In this document: positions 1-5,634 of the stretch, one piece after another
How the letters are laid out: each line of letters opens with the position of its first letter
How positions within the stretch are numbered: position 1 is the first letter of the stretch
DNA from: JACKCP01 sp034007295
Lineage (GTDB): Bacteria; Desulfobacterota; Desulfobacteria; Desulfobacterales; JACKCP01
Direction: 5' to 3'
DNA: 5,764 nt
Assembly (NCBI GenBank): GCA_034007295.1
Contig: JAVERC010000087.1
Coordinates: 1-5,764, forward strand
Position numbers and translations under genes: made by a program
The notes under the pieces: model-generated
Told to the model about the DNA's origin: nothing
Seen by the model: only the letters and a program-made list of their open reading frames with translations
Databases searched by the model: none

Positions 1-263
1 TCCATTTCTGCGTCAGAATCAAAATTTAATCCTCAAAATACTAAATGTATTCCTGCGGTTAAATTTTTCATCTTCCTTGAACTGAACAAAAAATTCTCGT
101 TTTCGGCCAATCACTAATCAGTGATCTTGGAGTAATTAAAAAGTAATTGGATAAAAATGGCTGTTTTTTATTTATTTAAAAAAAGATGAAAAAAAGGGAC
201 AAAAAAGACAATTTTTATTCACCTGTTAAATAAAGTTTTTTATACTCCAGTTCATTTAATATT
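1..263. other. AT-rich flank with no supportable gene
   Basis: No coding region can be supported here. Rightward frame 1 is open from the window edge to a TAA at 115-117 (38 codons). Its translation has no recognisable motif, and antisense frames stay open often in this AT-rich sequence. Leftward, an ATG at 71-69 reads MKNLTAGIHLVF and meets a TGA at 35-33. After the TGA the same frame stays open to the edge (see findings). A short inverted repeat sits at 110-125. The stretch from about 126 to 263 is a low-complexity run of A and T with small direct repeats such as AGTAATT at 131 and 142, and nothing else that I can name. Confidence 0.5.
110..125. promoter_or_regulatory. Short inverted repeat, possible operator
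   Basis: ATCACT and AGTGAT form perfect 6-base arms around a 4-base spacer. The repeat lies about 40 bases upstream of the leftward ATG at 71-69, which is where a regulator site for a gene beyond the left edge could be. It is too short and AT-rich to assign to a regulator family, and chance is a real alternative. Confidence 0.2.
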
Positions 264-305
264 AAAAAAAAGGCTCATAAACTTTTTGGTTTTGAGCCTT
301 TTTTT
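264..305 (-). terminator. Bidirectional intrinsic terminator ending the dehydratase operon
   Basis: AGGCTCA at 271-277 pairs perfectly with TGAGCCT at 293-299. The stem is extended outward by A264-270 against T300-305, and inward by AAA/TTT (279-281 with 290-292) across a one-base bulge. Read leftward, the GC-containing stem is followed by a run of eight T, the classic Rho-independent layout. It begins about 40 bases after the stop codon of the last operon gene. The opposite strand also has a T-run after the stem, so it could stop transcription entering from the left as well. Confidence 0.85.
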
Positions 306-345
306 ATATCCGAATTTTAAAAAAATCAGTTTATTAAAAAAATTT

Positions 346-1680
346 TTATTTTGAAATAGCTTTTAAAAATCTGTCAACCCTTGTTTTTACAATTGGAAAA
401 TCGTCTCCTCTGTCGTCAACACAATCTCCATCTATGGTAAGAATGGGAATTCCTGCTTTTTTGAACATTTCATTTTCCATTATTGCTCCGCCGTGAAAAT
501 GCCTGCATGACTTGGGATAATATGCAATTATTCCGCTTGTATCTTCAGGAATTTTATCAATTGCAATTGTTGTTCTTGCCATTACAGATGAGTAGGCAGG
601 GTGCATTACAGTTCTTCTTGCAATTGATCTTACAGGGTCCTCAGGGTCAAGCTCGTCAAAAAAAACAAAATTAACCTGAGAGCCTGAAATTTCAATTTTT
701 TCATCAAGATATGACATAAGCTGATTTTTAAAATATGGTCTTAAATGAAACCAGGCAATCCTTGGAACTGTAATTTCTCTTTTTTCGTGCTGATTTTTTT
801 TGTAGTCTTCATATCTTGATTTATAAACATCAACTATTTCTTCAGTTCCCCAGGTCTGCATAAGATTTGCTGCATAATCAAGTTCTTTTATTCCTTTTTT
901 TGATGATGTTCTTTCATATAAAATTATATTGTTTCCTTCATCAAGATATTTTCTTGCCTCATTTGTCCATTTGCAAATTTGTTTTAATTTTTTTTCATCA
1001 AGTTCAAGTCCTGTTTTTTGAGTTACAAATTCAATCATCTCATAAAACTGTTCTGTTACATATTCTACTGCTTCTTCAATTCTTTTTTCATCTGCCTTAT
1101 TTTTTTTGTTTCTGTATAGATCATAAATCCCATAGGGTATATCAAGGACAAATTCAGGTCTTTTATATACATGAGAGGCAATTTCTGCATATTTGGCTGA
1201 AGGATCGCAGATATGGGTTGATGTAAGTAAAATATCTGGAGTAGGGAAAATATTTTCAATAACGCCTCCTGCAACGGTTTTCATAAAGGAACATAAATCT
1301 CCTGAAAAATTTGAACCTTCTGCAGTTTCTATTCTTTCACTTGAAGCACCTGCCATTGCAAGCTGTGATGCAACCATTTCTGTTGTATATGGAATCAGAT
1401 TCATTGCATACATTATTTCTGTTGGAACAAAAAGCGATCTCCATGCTACATGGTGATATTCAAACTCGCCTGATGTATTAAAGTTGTAGGCATTGAAAAA
1501 CTGTTTTGCATTTACATATCCCCTTTTAGCTGACGGAGAAAGTGTTTTATATTCTGACATAAAAGCCATTTTTACGGCATCTTCAGGTTCAATATCACCA
1601 AGGCCGTTTGCTTTAAGAAAATTTTTAAGCTGAATTTTTCTTGCTTCAGTGTTTTCTTTTACTGTATTTTCATGACTCAT
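346..1680 (-). CDS. 2-hydroxyacyl-CoA dehydratase family protein, long catalytic subunit (HgdA/BcrB-like)
   Basis: Predicted cytoplasmic iron-sulfur subunit of a two-subunit radical enzyme in the (R)-2-hydroxyacyl-CoA dehydratase / class I benzoyl-CoA reductase superfamily, 444 residues from the chosen start. Family landmarks are a FVPTEIMYAM block (about 84-93), DLCSF with Cys130, THICDP with Cys158, KSCRHFHGGA with Cys392, and the C-terminal DGDCVD (Cys420) followed by the VKTRVDRFL helix. In the partner subunit the first block is WFCTYTP. Here the matching position is Ser82, so one usual cysteine is absent. The ATG at 1680 overlaps the upstream gene by only 11 bases. An in-frame ATG at 1734 would add 18 lysine-rich residues and a 65-base overlap, and neither start has a strong Shine-Dalgarno. 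It is the last gene of the operon, with a terminator downstream. The family is clear, but the substrate and the choice between dehydratase and reductase are not. Confidence 0.88.
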   Translation of the reverse strand: MSHENTVKENTEARKIQLKNFLKANGLGDIEPEDAVKMAFMSEYKTLSPSAKRGYVNAKQFFNAYNFNTSGEFEYHHVAWRSLFVPTEIMYAMNLIPYTTEMVASQLAMAGASSERIETAEGSNFSGDLCSFMKTVAGGVIENIFPTPDILLTSTHICDPSAKYAEIASHVYKRPEFVLDIPYGIYDLYRNKKNKADEKRIEEAVEYVTEQFYEMIEFVTQKTGLELDEKKLKQICKWTNEARKYLDEGNNIILYERTSSKKGIKELDYAANLMQTWGTEEIVDVYKSRYEDYKKNQHEKREITVPRIAWFHLRPYFKNQLMSYLDEKIEISGSQVNFVFFDELDPEDPVRSIARRTVMHPAYSSVMARTTIAIDKIPEDTSGIIAYYPKSCRHFHGGAIMENEMFKKAGIPILTIDGDCVDDRGDDFPIVKTRVDRFLKAISK

Positions 1681-2719
1681 TTTTTTTCTTTCTTTTTTTA
1701 AGTCTTTTGACAAACGAATAAACTTCTCTTTCATTAATCTCTGAACTTATGTCTCCTTCAATCACTTTCATTGGAATATCAATGTCTGTATGATTTTTAA
1801 GCAAAGCCCAGTCCATTTGCATGTTTGCACAAAATTTCATGGAAAAATAAATTATTCCATCAACTTTGTAGTCATTTATCAATCTTGGAAGTTCATCTGT
1901 TTTGTATCTTGATTTTTCTCCAAGCATTCTTGGACATGGATTTTTTTCAAGATAAAGCCTTGCCAAAAGTTCAAAAGGATCTTTTTCATCACCATAGGTT
2001 CCAGCAAAGGCTCTTGAACCAGTGCACATATTTTCACAAACGCATAGAGCACCTGCTTCTTCAATTGCTTTTATCAGGCTTTTGTTCCCAGGGCCTCCAG
2101 CAATCATTATTCTTGGTTTTAAGTCATCAGATTTTAAATCTTTTTTTTCGTCTATGAATTTTTTTAATTTTTCATTAAAAACTTCAACCGGCATTGCAAA
2201 ATAATCATTTACAAGTTCTTCAACTTCAAGTCCTGTTACAGCAGAGTCTATATTTTTACGCATATCTTCAACCTGGGTGAAAAGGATTCTTGTAGTTTTG
2301 TATTTTTCAATGGATTCAAAAATACTTTCATCGCTTATTGGACCGTACTCATTTTCAAGGTCATTTTTAAGTCTTTTAAGGGAGCCTGCAAAAAATTTAA
2401 TAGAAGACTCTGTTACAATTTTTGGAATATCAAGAATATGAATGAGCTTTGGTTTTATTTGATTTTGTCTGAATGCCCAGCCGTCTGAAAGTCTTCTCAT
2501 GCATTCACATGAATGTGCAATAACAACTCCGCTTAAATCATCATAAGCATTTGTAAGTGCACCTCCCATGCATGATCGTACATAAGAACACATTGAATCA
2601 CCAAGAAGCACATCTTCGTGTTCTGCCTTTGAATCATTTCTTATACCGTAGGGTATTGTATTTGCTGCATGTATAAGCTCAACTGGAGTATAAGTGCAGA
2701 ACCATCCTGTTTTTTTCAA
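1670..2719 (-). CDS. 2-hydroxyacyl-CoA dehydratase family protein, short catalytic subunit (HgdB/BcrC-like)
   Basis: Predicted cytoplasmic iron-sulfur subunit, 349 residues, partner of the longer subunit encoded next. It opens almost at once with the family signature GWFCTYTPVELIHAAN (Cys8). DSMCSY follows (Cys44), then HSCECMRRL (Cys71, Cys73), a glycine-rich IAGGPGNK segment (about 206-213), CVCENMCTGSR (Cys226, 228, 232), KFCANMQMD (Cys297) and a C-terminal VIEGD. In the family three such cysteines usually bind a [4Fe-4S] cluster, and Cys8, Cys44 and Cys297 are the likely set here, which is inference. I chose a TTG start at 2719 because GGAGG lies exactly six bases before it. A TTG at 2725 would touch that GGAGG and give two more residues. 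The gene follows the activase stop by two bases and overlaps the next gene. Electron donation from the activase is expected from the family. Confidence 0.88.
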   Translation of the reverse strand: MKKTGWFCTYTPVELIHAANTIPYGIRNDSKAEHEDVLLGDSMCSYVRSCMGGALTNAYDDLSGVVIAHSCECMRRLSDGWAFRQNQIKPKLIHILDIPKIVTESSIKFFAGSLKRLKNDLENEYGPISDESIFESIEKYKTTRILFTQVEDMRKNIDSAVTGLEVEELVNDYFAMPVEVFNEKLKKFIDEKKDLKSDDLKPRIMIAGGPGNKSLIKAIEEAGALCVCENMCTGSRAFAGTYGDEKDPFELLARLYLEKNPCPRMLGEKSRYKTDELPRLINDYKVDGIIYFSMKFCANMQMDWALLKNHTDIDIPMKVIEGDISSEINEREVYSFVKRLKKRKKKNES

Positions 2720-2721
2720 AA

Positions 2722-4167
2722 TCAACCTCCAAAATTGGCTTTTAGTTCAATATTTTTTTCGCTTTCAATAAGCTCTGAATACTTTTCACAGGCATAAAGC
2801 GTTACTATTATTTCATCTTCCAGATAAAGATGAACAAGATCGCAAAGCATTTGTTTTTTGCAGCCTAGTTCTTCTGCTCTTAAGCATTCTGTAAACTCTG
2901 ATCTTATTTTGCAGATTGTATCAATTCCTCTGAATTTTCCTTGATTTCCTTCGAGTTCATTTTTTGCAAAAAGTGCCATTCCAATTGCACCCATTACCTT
3001 GTGATGCATTGGAATAAAAAGTTCAATTTTTTCACCCCTTGCTTCGTAAAGAAGATCTTCAAGTGCTTTTTTTACACCTGAATTTGAAGCAACCCCTCCT
3101 TGAAATGCTATTGGAGTCTTAATTGTTTTTTTGTTTATTCCAAGAGTAGAGTAAAAATTCATTGCAAGGCTTCTGTGAAGTCCTGCGATTATATTTTCCT
3201 TTGTGTTTCCCTTTGCCTGTTCAGCAATTAAATCCCTGCCGACAAATACTGTGCACATGCTTGAAAAAGAATATGGTTTTTTAGCTTTAAGTCCTGTTTC
3301 TCCGAATTTTTCAATTGGAATTCCAAGTCTGTCTGCCTGTGCATCTAAAAATGCTCCAGTTCCAGCACCGCATTTTTTGTTCATTCCTGCTTCGTCAAGC
3401 TCTCCGTCTTCAATATACATTACCTTTGAATCCTGACCGCCAATATCAAAAATAACCTGAGTCTTTGGAAGCATATGAAGTGTTGCTTCTGCATGGGCAT
3501 CAAGCTCTGTTTCATAGACATCTGCATTTAAAAGAGAAGCTGATATTTCATGTCCGCTTCCTGTAACTCCCGAACCTAAAATAATTGTATTTGCTGGAAG
3601 GCTTTTATTAAGGTTTGTAAATGCTTTTTTAATGTTGTTTATTACATCACCTTCTGTAAGTGTGTATTCTGTTTCAAAAACAATTCCGCTTTCTTCTACA
3701 AAGGCTATGTTAATTGAAATTGAACCTGCATCAAGGCCAATGTAGCCTCTTAGATTTTCATCCCATTTTTTGTTTTTAGATGTATGTGCAATTAATTTTT
3801 TATCATTTATAAAATATTTAAAACTTTTTCTGTCAAGATTAACGATTTCATTTTCAAGCTGGCTTATTATTTCGTTGTTATTTATTCTTGTTTTTATCCA
3901 TAAATCAGAATTGTCTGATGTTATTTCAGCTTTTGAATTTTCATTGTCTTCAAAGAAAACCTGATTTTGTGATTTTTTAGATTTAAAGTTTTTATTTTCA
4001 AAAAAATTAATTAATTTTTCAGCATGATCCCAGGCTTCTTTAAGTCTTTTTTCTGCTGTTTCCAGGAAAAGGAAGGGAATTCTGAAAAAAATTTCTGATT
4101 TTTTTTCAGGGAGTCTTTCAAATTCTTTTACATCATTTAATTGTGTTTTTATCAATTTCTTTTCCAT
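2722..4167 (-). CDS. Acyl-CoA dehydratase activase, BadF/BadG/BcrA/BcrD ATPase family, with extended N-terminus
   Basis: Predicted ATP-driven electron-transfer activator, 481 residues. In this family a homodimer holds one [4Fe-4S] cluster between subunits and, on ATP hydrolysis, passes a low-potential electron to the dehydratase or reductase. The ASKHA fold is visible from about residue 141: GYIGLDAGS (phosphate 1), VTGSG near 201, VIFDIGGQDSK (238-248, phosphate 2), KCGAGTGAF with Cys266, SMCTVFVGRDLI with Cys305, and GGVASN (358-363). Cys266 and Cys305 are 39 apart, the same spacing as the cluster ligands of HgdC (Cys127 and Cys166). Residues 1-140 are a lysine- and glutamate-rich extension without a motif I know. 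The C-terminal part adds Cys419, 428, 436, 442 and 460. HgdC is about 260 residues, so this protein is closer in size to BcrA-type subunits. The ATG has AGAGG five bases upstream. It is the first gene of the operon. Confidence 0.92.
   Translation of the reverse strand: MEKKLIKTQLNDVKEFERLPEKKSEIFFRIPFLFLETAEKRLKEAWDHAEKLINFFENKNFKSKKSQNQVFFEDNENSKAEITSDNSDLWIKTRINNNEIISQLENEIVNLDRKSFKYFINDKKLIAHTSKNKKWDENLRGYIGLDAGSISINIAFVEESGIVFETEYTLTEGDVINNIKKAFTNLNKSLPANTIILGSGVTGSGHEISASLLNADVYETELDAHAEATLHMLPKTQVIFDIGGQDSKVMYIEDGELDEAGMNKKCGAGTGAFLDAQADRLGIPIEKFGETGLKAKKPYSFSSMCTVFVGRDLIAEQAKGNTKENIIAGLHRSLAMNFYSTLGINKKTIKTPIAFQGGVASNSGVKKALEDLLYEARGEKIELFIPMHHKVMGAIGMALFAKNELEGNQGKFRGIDTICKIRSEFTECLRAEELGCKKQMLCDLVHLYLEDEIIVTLYACEKYSELIESEKNIELKANFGG
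2726..2730 (-). promoter_or_regulatory. Shine-Dalgarno GGAGG deciding a TTG start
   Basis: Read leftward, GGAGG lies inside the last codons of the activase gene and is followed by TTGATT and then TTG. It touches the first TTG (2725) but stands six bases from the second (2719), so the second is the likely start of the short dehydratase subunit. The arrangement implies coupled translation of activase and enzyme. Confidence 0.7.
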
Positions 4168-4189
4168 GTCGGCCTCTTTGTTTTGGTTT

Positions 4190-4203
4190 ACTGGTTGACC
4201 AGT
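4190..4203. promoter_or_regulatory. Perfect palindrome, probable repressor operator of the operon
   Basis: ACTGGT and ACCAGT are perfect 6-base arms around TG, placed 12 bases upstream of the activase Shine-Dalgarno (AGAGG at 4177-4173) and 23 bases from its ATG. A G/C-containing palindrome stands out in this AT-rich gap. Symmetric ACTGGT/ACCAGT cores are seen in sites of TetR-type and FadR-like GntR-type regulators, which often respond to acyl-CoA compounds, so repression relieved by the pathway's CoA ester is plausible. The regulator gene is not in the window, so the family assignment is inference. Confidence 0.5.
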
Positions 4204-4217
4204 TGAAGAGCTAAATA

Positions 4218-4257
4218 AAAAATTTTGCTTTAGCTCTTAGGCTCAAGCAAAATTTTT
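4218..4257 (-). terminator. 40-base near-perfect hairpin between HDOD gene and operon
   Basis: AAAAATTTTGCTT (4218-4230) pairs with AAGCAAAATTTTT (4245-4257) over 13 bases. After one T/C mismatch, AGC (4232-4234) pairs with GCT (4241-4243 read as its complement), leaving a six-base loop. Leftward, the second arm runs into TTTTTTATTT. It could therefore act as the terminator of the HDOD gene, whose stop is about 225 bases upstream and has no better hairpin nearby. It could instead be a leader or attenuator structure for the operon if transcription starts before it. The U-tract is interrupted and the base of the stem is only A/T, so the role is uncertain. Confidence 0.5.
4222..4250 (-). promoter_or_regulatory. 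Weak sigma-70-type promoter candidate for the operon
   Basis: Read leftward, TTGCTT (4250-4245) and CAAAAT (4227-4222) are 17 bases apart. The match to TTGACA/TATAAT is only partial, about 3 and 4 of 6. The predicted start near 4215 would put the 4190-4203 palindrome just downstream, a normal place for a repressor site. The elements lie inside the hairpin arms, and in sequence this AT-rich such matches are common. Confidence 0.2.
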
Positions 4258-4291
4258 GTAAAAACTGTAAAATTATTTTTTTAAATTAACC

Positions 4292-4465
4292 ATGTTTACT
4301 GTTTTTATTTCAGTTCACTTAAGAATACCAGATAGTGACAAGCAGTCAAGGCTAGATTTCATTTTTAAAGGATTATTTTTATTGAAGAATGATTATTGCA
4401 AAGCATATGATAAAAAAGCCTTTGATTTAAGTATGTTTTTATCTGGAATTTTTGATATCCTCTGA
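4292..4465 (+). CDS. Doubtful 57-residue open frame in the intergenic gap
   Basis: An ATG at 4292 opens a rightward frame of 57 codons ending in TGA at 4463-4465, converging on the end of the HDOD gene. The product would be a mixed polar and aromatic peptide starting MFTVFISVHLRIPDSDK and ending FLSGIFDIL. I recognise no family in it. There is no Shine-Dalgarno before the ATG, only A/T. By rough hand estimate, a frame of this length is expected by chance about once in every few gaps of this composition. It is listed because it fills most of a gap of more than 200 bases that otherwise holds nothing recognisable. Confidence 0.15.
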   Translation: MFTVFISVHLRIPDSDKQSRLDFIFKGLFLLKNDYCKAYDKKAFDLSMFLSGIFDIL

Positions 4466-4483
4466 TTTTTTTTGATTAAAAAA

Positions 4484-5476
4484 TTATGAAATAAAGCCGT
4501 GGAATACCTCCTCGGTTGCAATTTTTGCTTCTTGTCTTATTGCTTCAAGCTGATCATAGGTTAAATTAAGAATTTTCAGTGTATTGGAGTCAATATTTGC
4601 ATTGTCTTTAATATTAATGTCTGATTCCATTCCAATAATTTCATTTGCTGTGTGTACTATGTATGAGAGCAGATCATTGGCCGATTTTGACGGTTCATGA
4701 TGCCATCTGACTGCAGTGAGCTGTTTTGGAGGGATATTCCACCTTTTTAAAAATTCATACCCTATTTGTGCATGATCAAATCCAAATATTTCTTTTTCAG
4801 CAATATGAATTTTAGTACCTGAAGAAACTTTTGCCACAAAAAAATCTTTAACTTTAATGATGTCATCGTCTAGAAGAAGCTTGCCTGCATCATGTAAAAT
4901 TCCAGCCGAGAATGCATCAGCACTAAGTTCAGGGTTTGTTTTTAGAGTAATTAGTCTTGAGGCAAAGGCAACACCAGTAGAATGGGAGAAAACTTCTCCA
5001 GAGCTTATTGAATATCCTTTAAGTTCTTTTCCCAGAAGTTTTGACGTGCTTGCGAGGGTGATCATCTGGAGTAAAATTTCTGAACCGAGAATTACACATG
5101 CCTGTTGAACAGAATTGACCGGATTTTTTAGAGCATAATATGCTGAATTTGAAATTTTGAGTATTCTTGCAGTCATGGCCTGATCTTTTTCAAGCACTTC
5201 TGCAAGGTCCCTAATATCTCTGTTTTCATCAGTAAGTATATCCCTTGCTTTTGAAAGAATTTCTGAAATAGGAGGAAGGGCCTTTGCTTTTTGAATTATG
5301 CTTTCAATTTTAACATCAGAGTCAGAAGTTTCATTTAAAACATCATCTTTAAAAGAAATTATACCTTCGCATTTACGACATTTGATTTTTAAATTTGGGT
5401 TAGAAGGTATTTTGTCATCTGGTATGTTATAAACTGTATTGCAATGAGGACATTTGAGTTTCAAGTTGCACTCCAT
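4484..5476 (-). CDS. HDOD domain protein with N-terminal zinc ribbon
   Basis: Predicted cytoplasmic signalling or regulatory protein, 330 residues. Residues 7-42 form an MJ0042-type zinc ribbon: CPHC (Cys9, Cys12), then CRKC (Cys33, Cys36). A short linker leads into an HDOD domain (about 64-280), with LPPISEIL, then EKDQAMTARILKISNSAYY near 96-114 and the helix after NSVQQACVILG. HD-superfamily histidines remain at His165, His195-Asp196 (GILHDAGK), His235 and His259-His260. The usual late Asp of catalytic HD enzymes is Asn278 (VHTANEI), so hydrolase activity is doubtful. HDOD proteins are linked to signal transduction and gene regulation, often without a known ligand. The ATG at 5476 has no Shine-Dalgarno. 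A TTG at 5464 has GGAG six bases before it and would give a protein starting closer to the ribbon. Both neighbours look unrelated in function. Confidence 0.9.
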   Translation of the reverse strand: MECNLKLKCPHCNTVYNIPDDKIPSNPNLKIKCRKCEGIISFKDDVLNETSDSDVKIESIIQKAKALPPISEILSKARDILTDENRDIRDLAEVLEKDQAMTARILKISNSAYYALKNPVNSVQQACVILGSEILLQMITLASTSKLLGKELKGYSISSGEVFSHSTGVAFASRLITLKTNPELSADAFSAGILHDAGKLLLDDDIIKVKDFFVAKVSSGTKIHIAEKEIFGFDHAQIGYEFLKRWNIPPKQLTAVRWHHEPSKSANDLLSYIVHTANEIIGMESDINIKDNANIDSNTLKILNLTYDQLEAIRQEAKIATEEVFHGFIS

Positions 5477-5511
5477 CTACATTTTCAAAATTAAAAAAAA
5501 TTATCACTTTG

Positions 5512-5545
5512 GCATTTTTTTAAGCACTCAATAAAAAAAATGCTT
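5512..5545. repeat. Overlapping inverted repeats in the divergent region
   Basis: GCATTTTTTT (5512-5521) pairs with AAAAAAATGC (5534-5543). A second pairing, AAGCA (5522-5526) with TGCTT (5541-5545), uses part of the same right arm, so the two hairpins exclude each other. If the HDOD promoter candidate is right, both lie in its untranslated leader. Most of the longer stem is A/T, and a chance origin is possible. Confidence 0.35.
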
Positions 5546-5557
5546 GAAGACAATGTA

Positions 5558-5587
5558 ATAATATATGAGAAATTCAGATTATGTGAA
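5558..5587 (-). promoter_or_regulatory. Sigma-70-type promoter candidate for the HDOD gene
   Basis: Read leftward, TTCACA (5587-5582) and TATTAT (5563-5558) each match five of six consensus bases and are separated by 18. The predicted start near 5551 leaves a leader of about 75 bases before the ATG at 5476. I saw no equally good promoter for the rightward gene. The closest is TTGGCA (5509) with TAAAAA (5532) at 17 bases. Confidence 0.4.
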
Positions 5588-5634
5588 GAATTATTTTGAA
5601 ATTTCCAATGAAATTTTTTTTTAAAAGGAAGAAA

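Noticed and set aside
1..117. Three-prime end of a rightward gene entering from the left
   Set aside because: The 38-codon frame is open to a TAA, but the translation has no recognisable features, and open antisense frames are common here.
867..1226. Rightward open frame of 119 codons
   Set aside because: It is antisense to the long dehydratase subunit, rich in Phe, Leu and His from T-rich complement, and lacks any motif or ribosome site.
1065..1274. Leftward open frame of 69 codons inside the long subunit
   Set aside because: It is an out-of-frame reading of a gene with clear family motifs, with no separate start signal.
3203..3436. Rightward open frame of 77 codons
   Set aside because: It lies wholly antisense to the conserved ASKHA core of the activase, so it is a shadow frame.
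4441..4483. Terminator directly after the HDOD stop codon
   Set aside because: Only A/T pairing between T- and A-runs is seen, with no G/C stem. The hairpin at 4218-4257 is a better candidate.
5509..5525. Possible sigma-54 site (TTGGCA ... AAGC)
   Set aside because: The GG and GC elements are separated by 11 bases instead of the required 10, and the TTGC part is absent.
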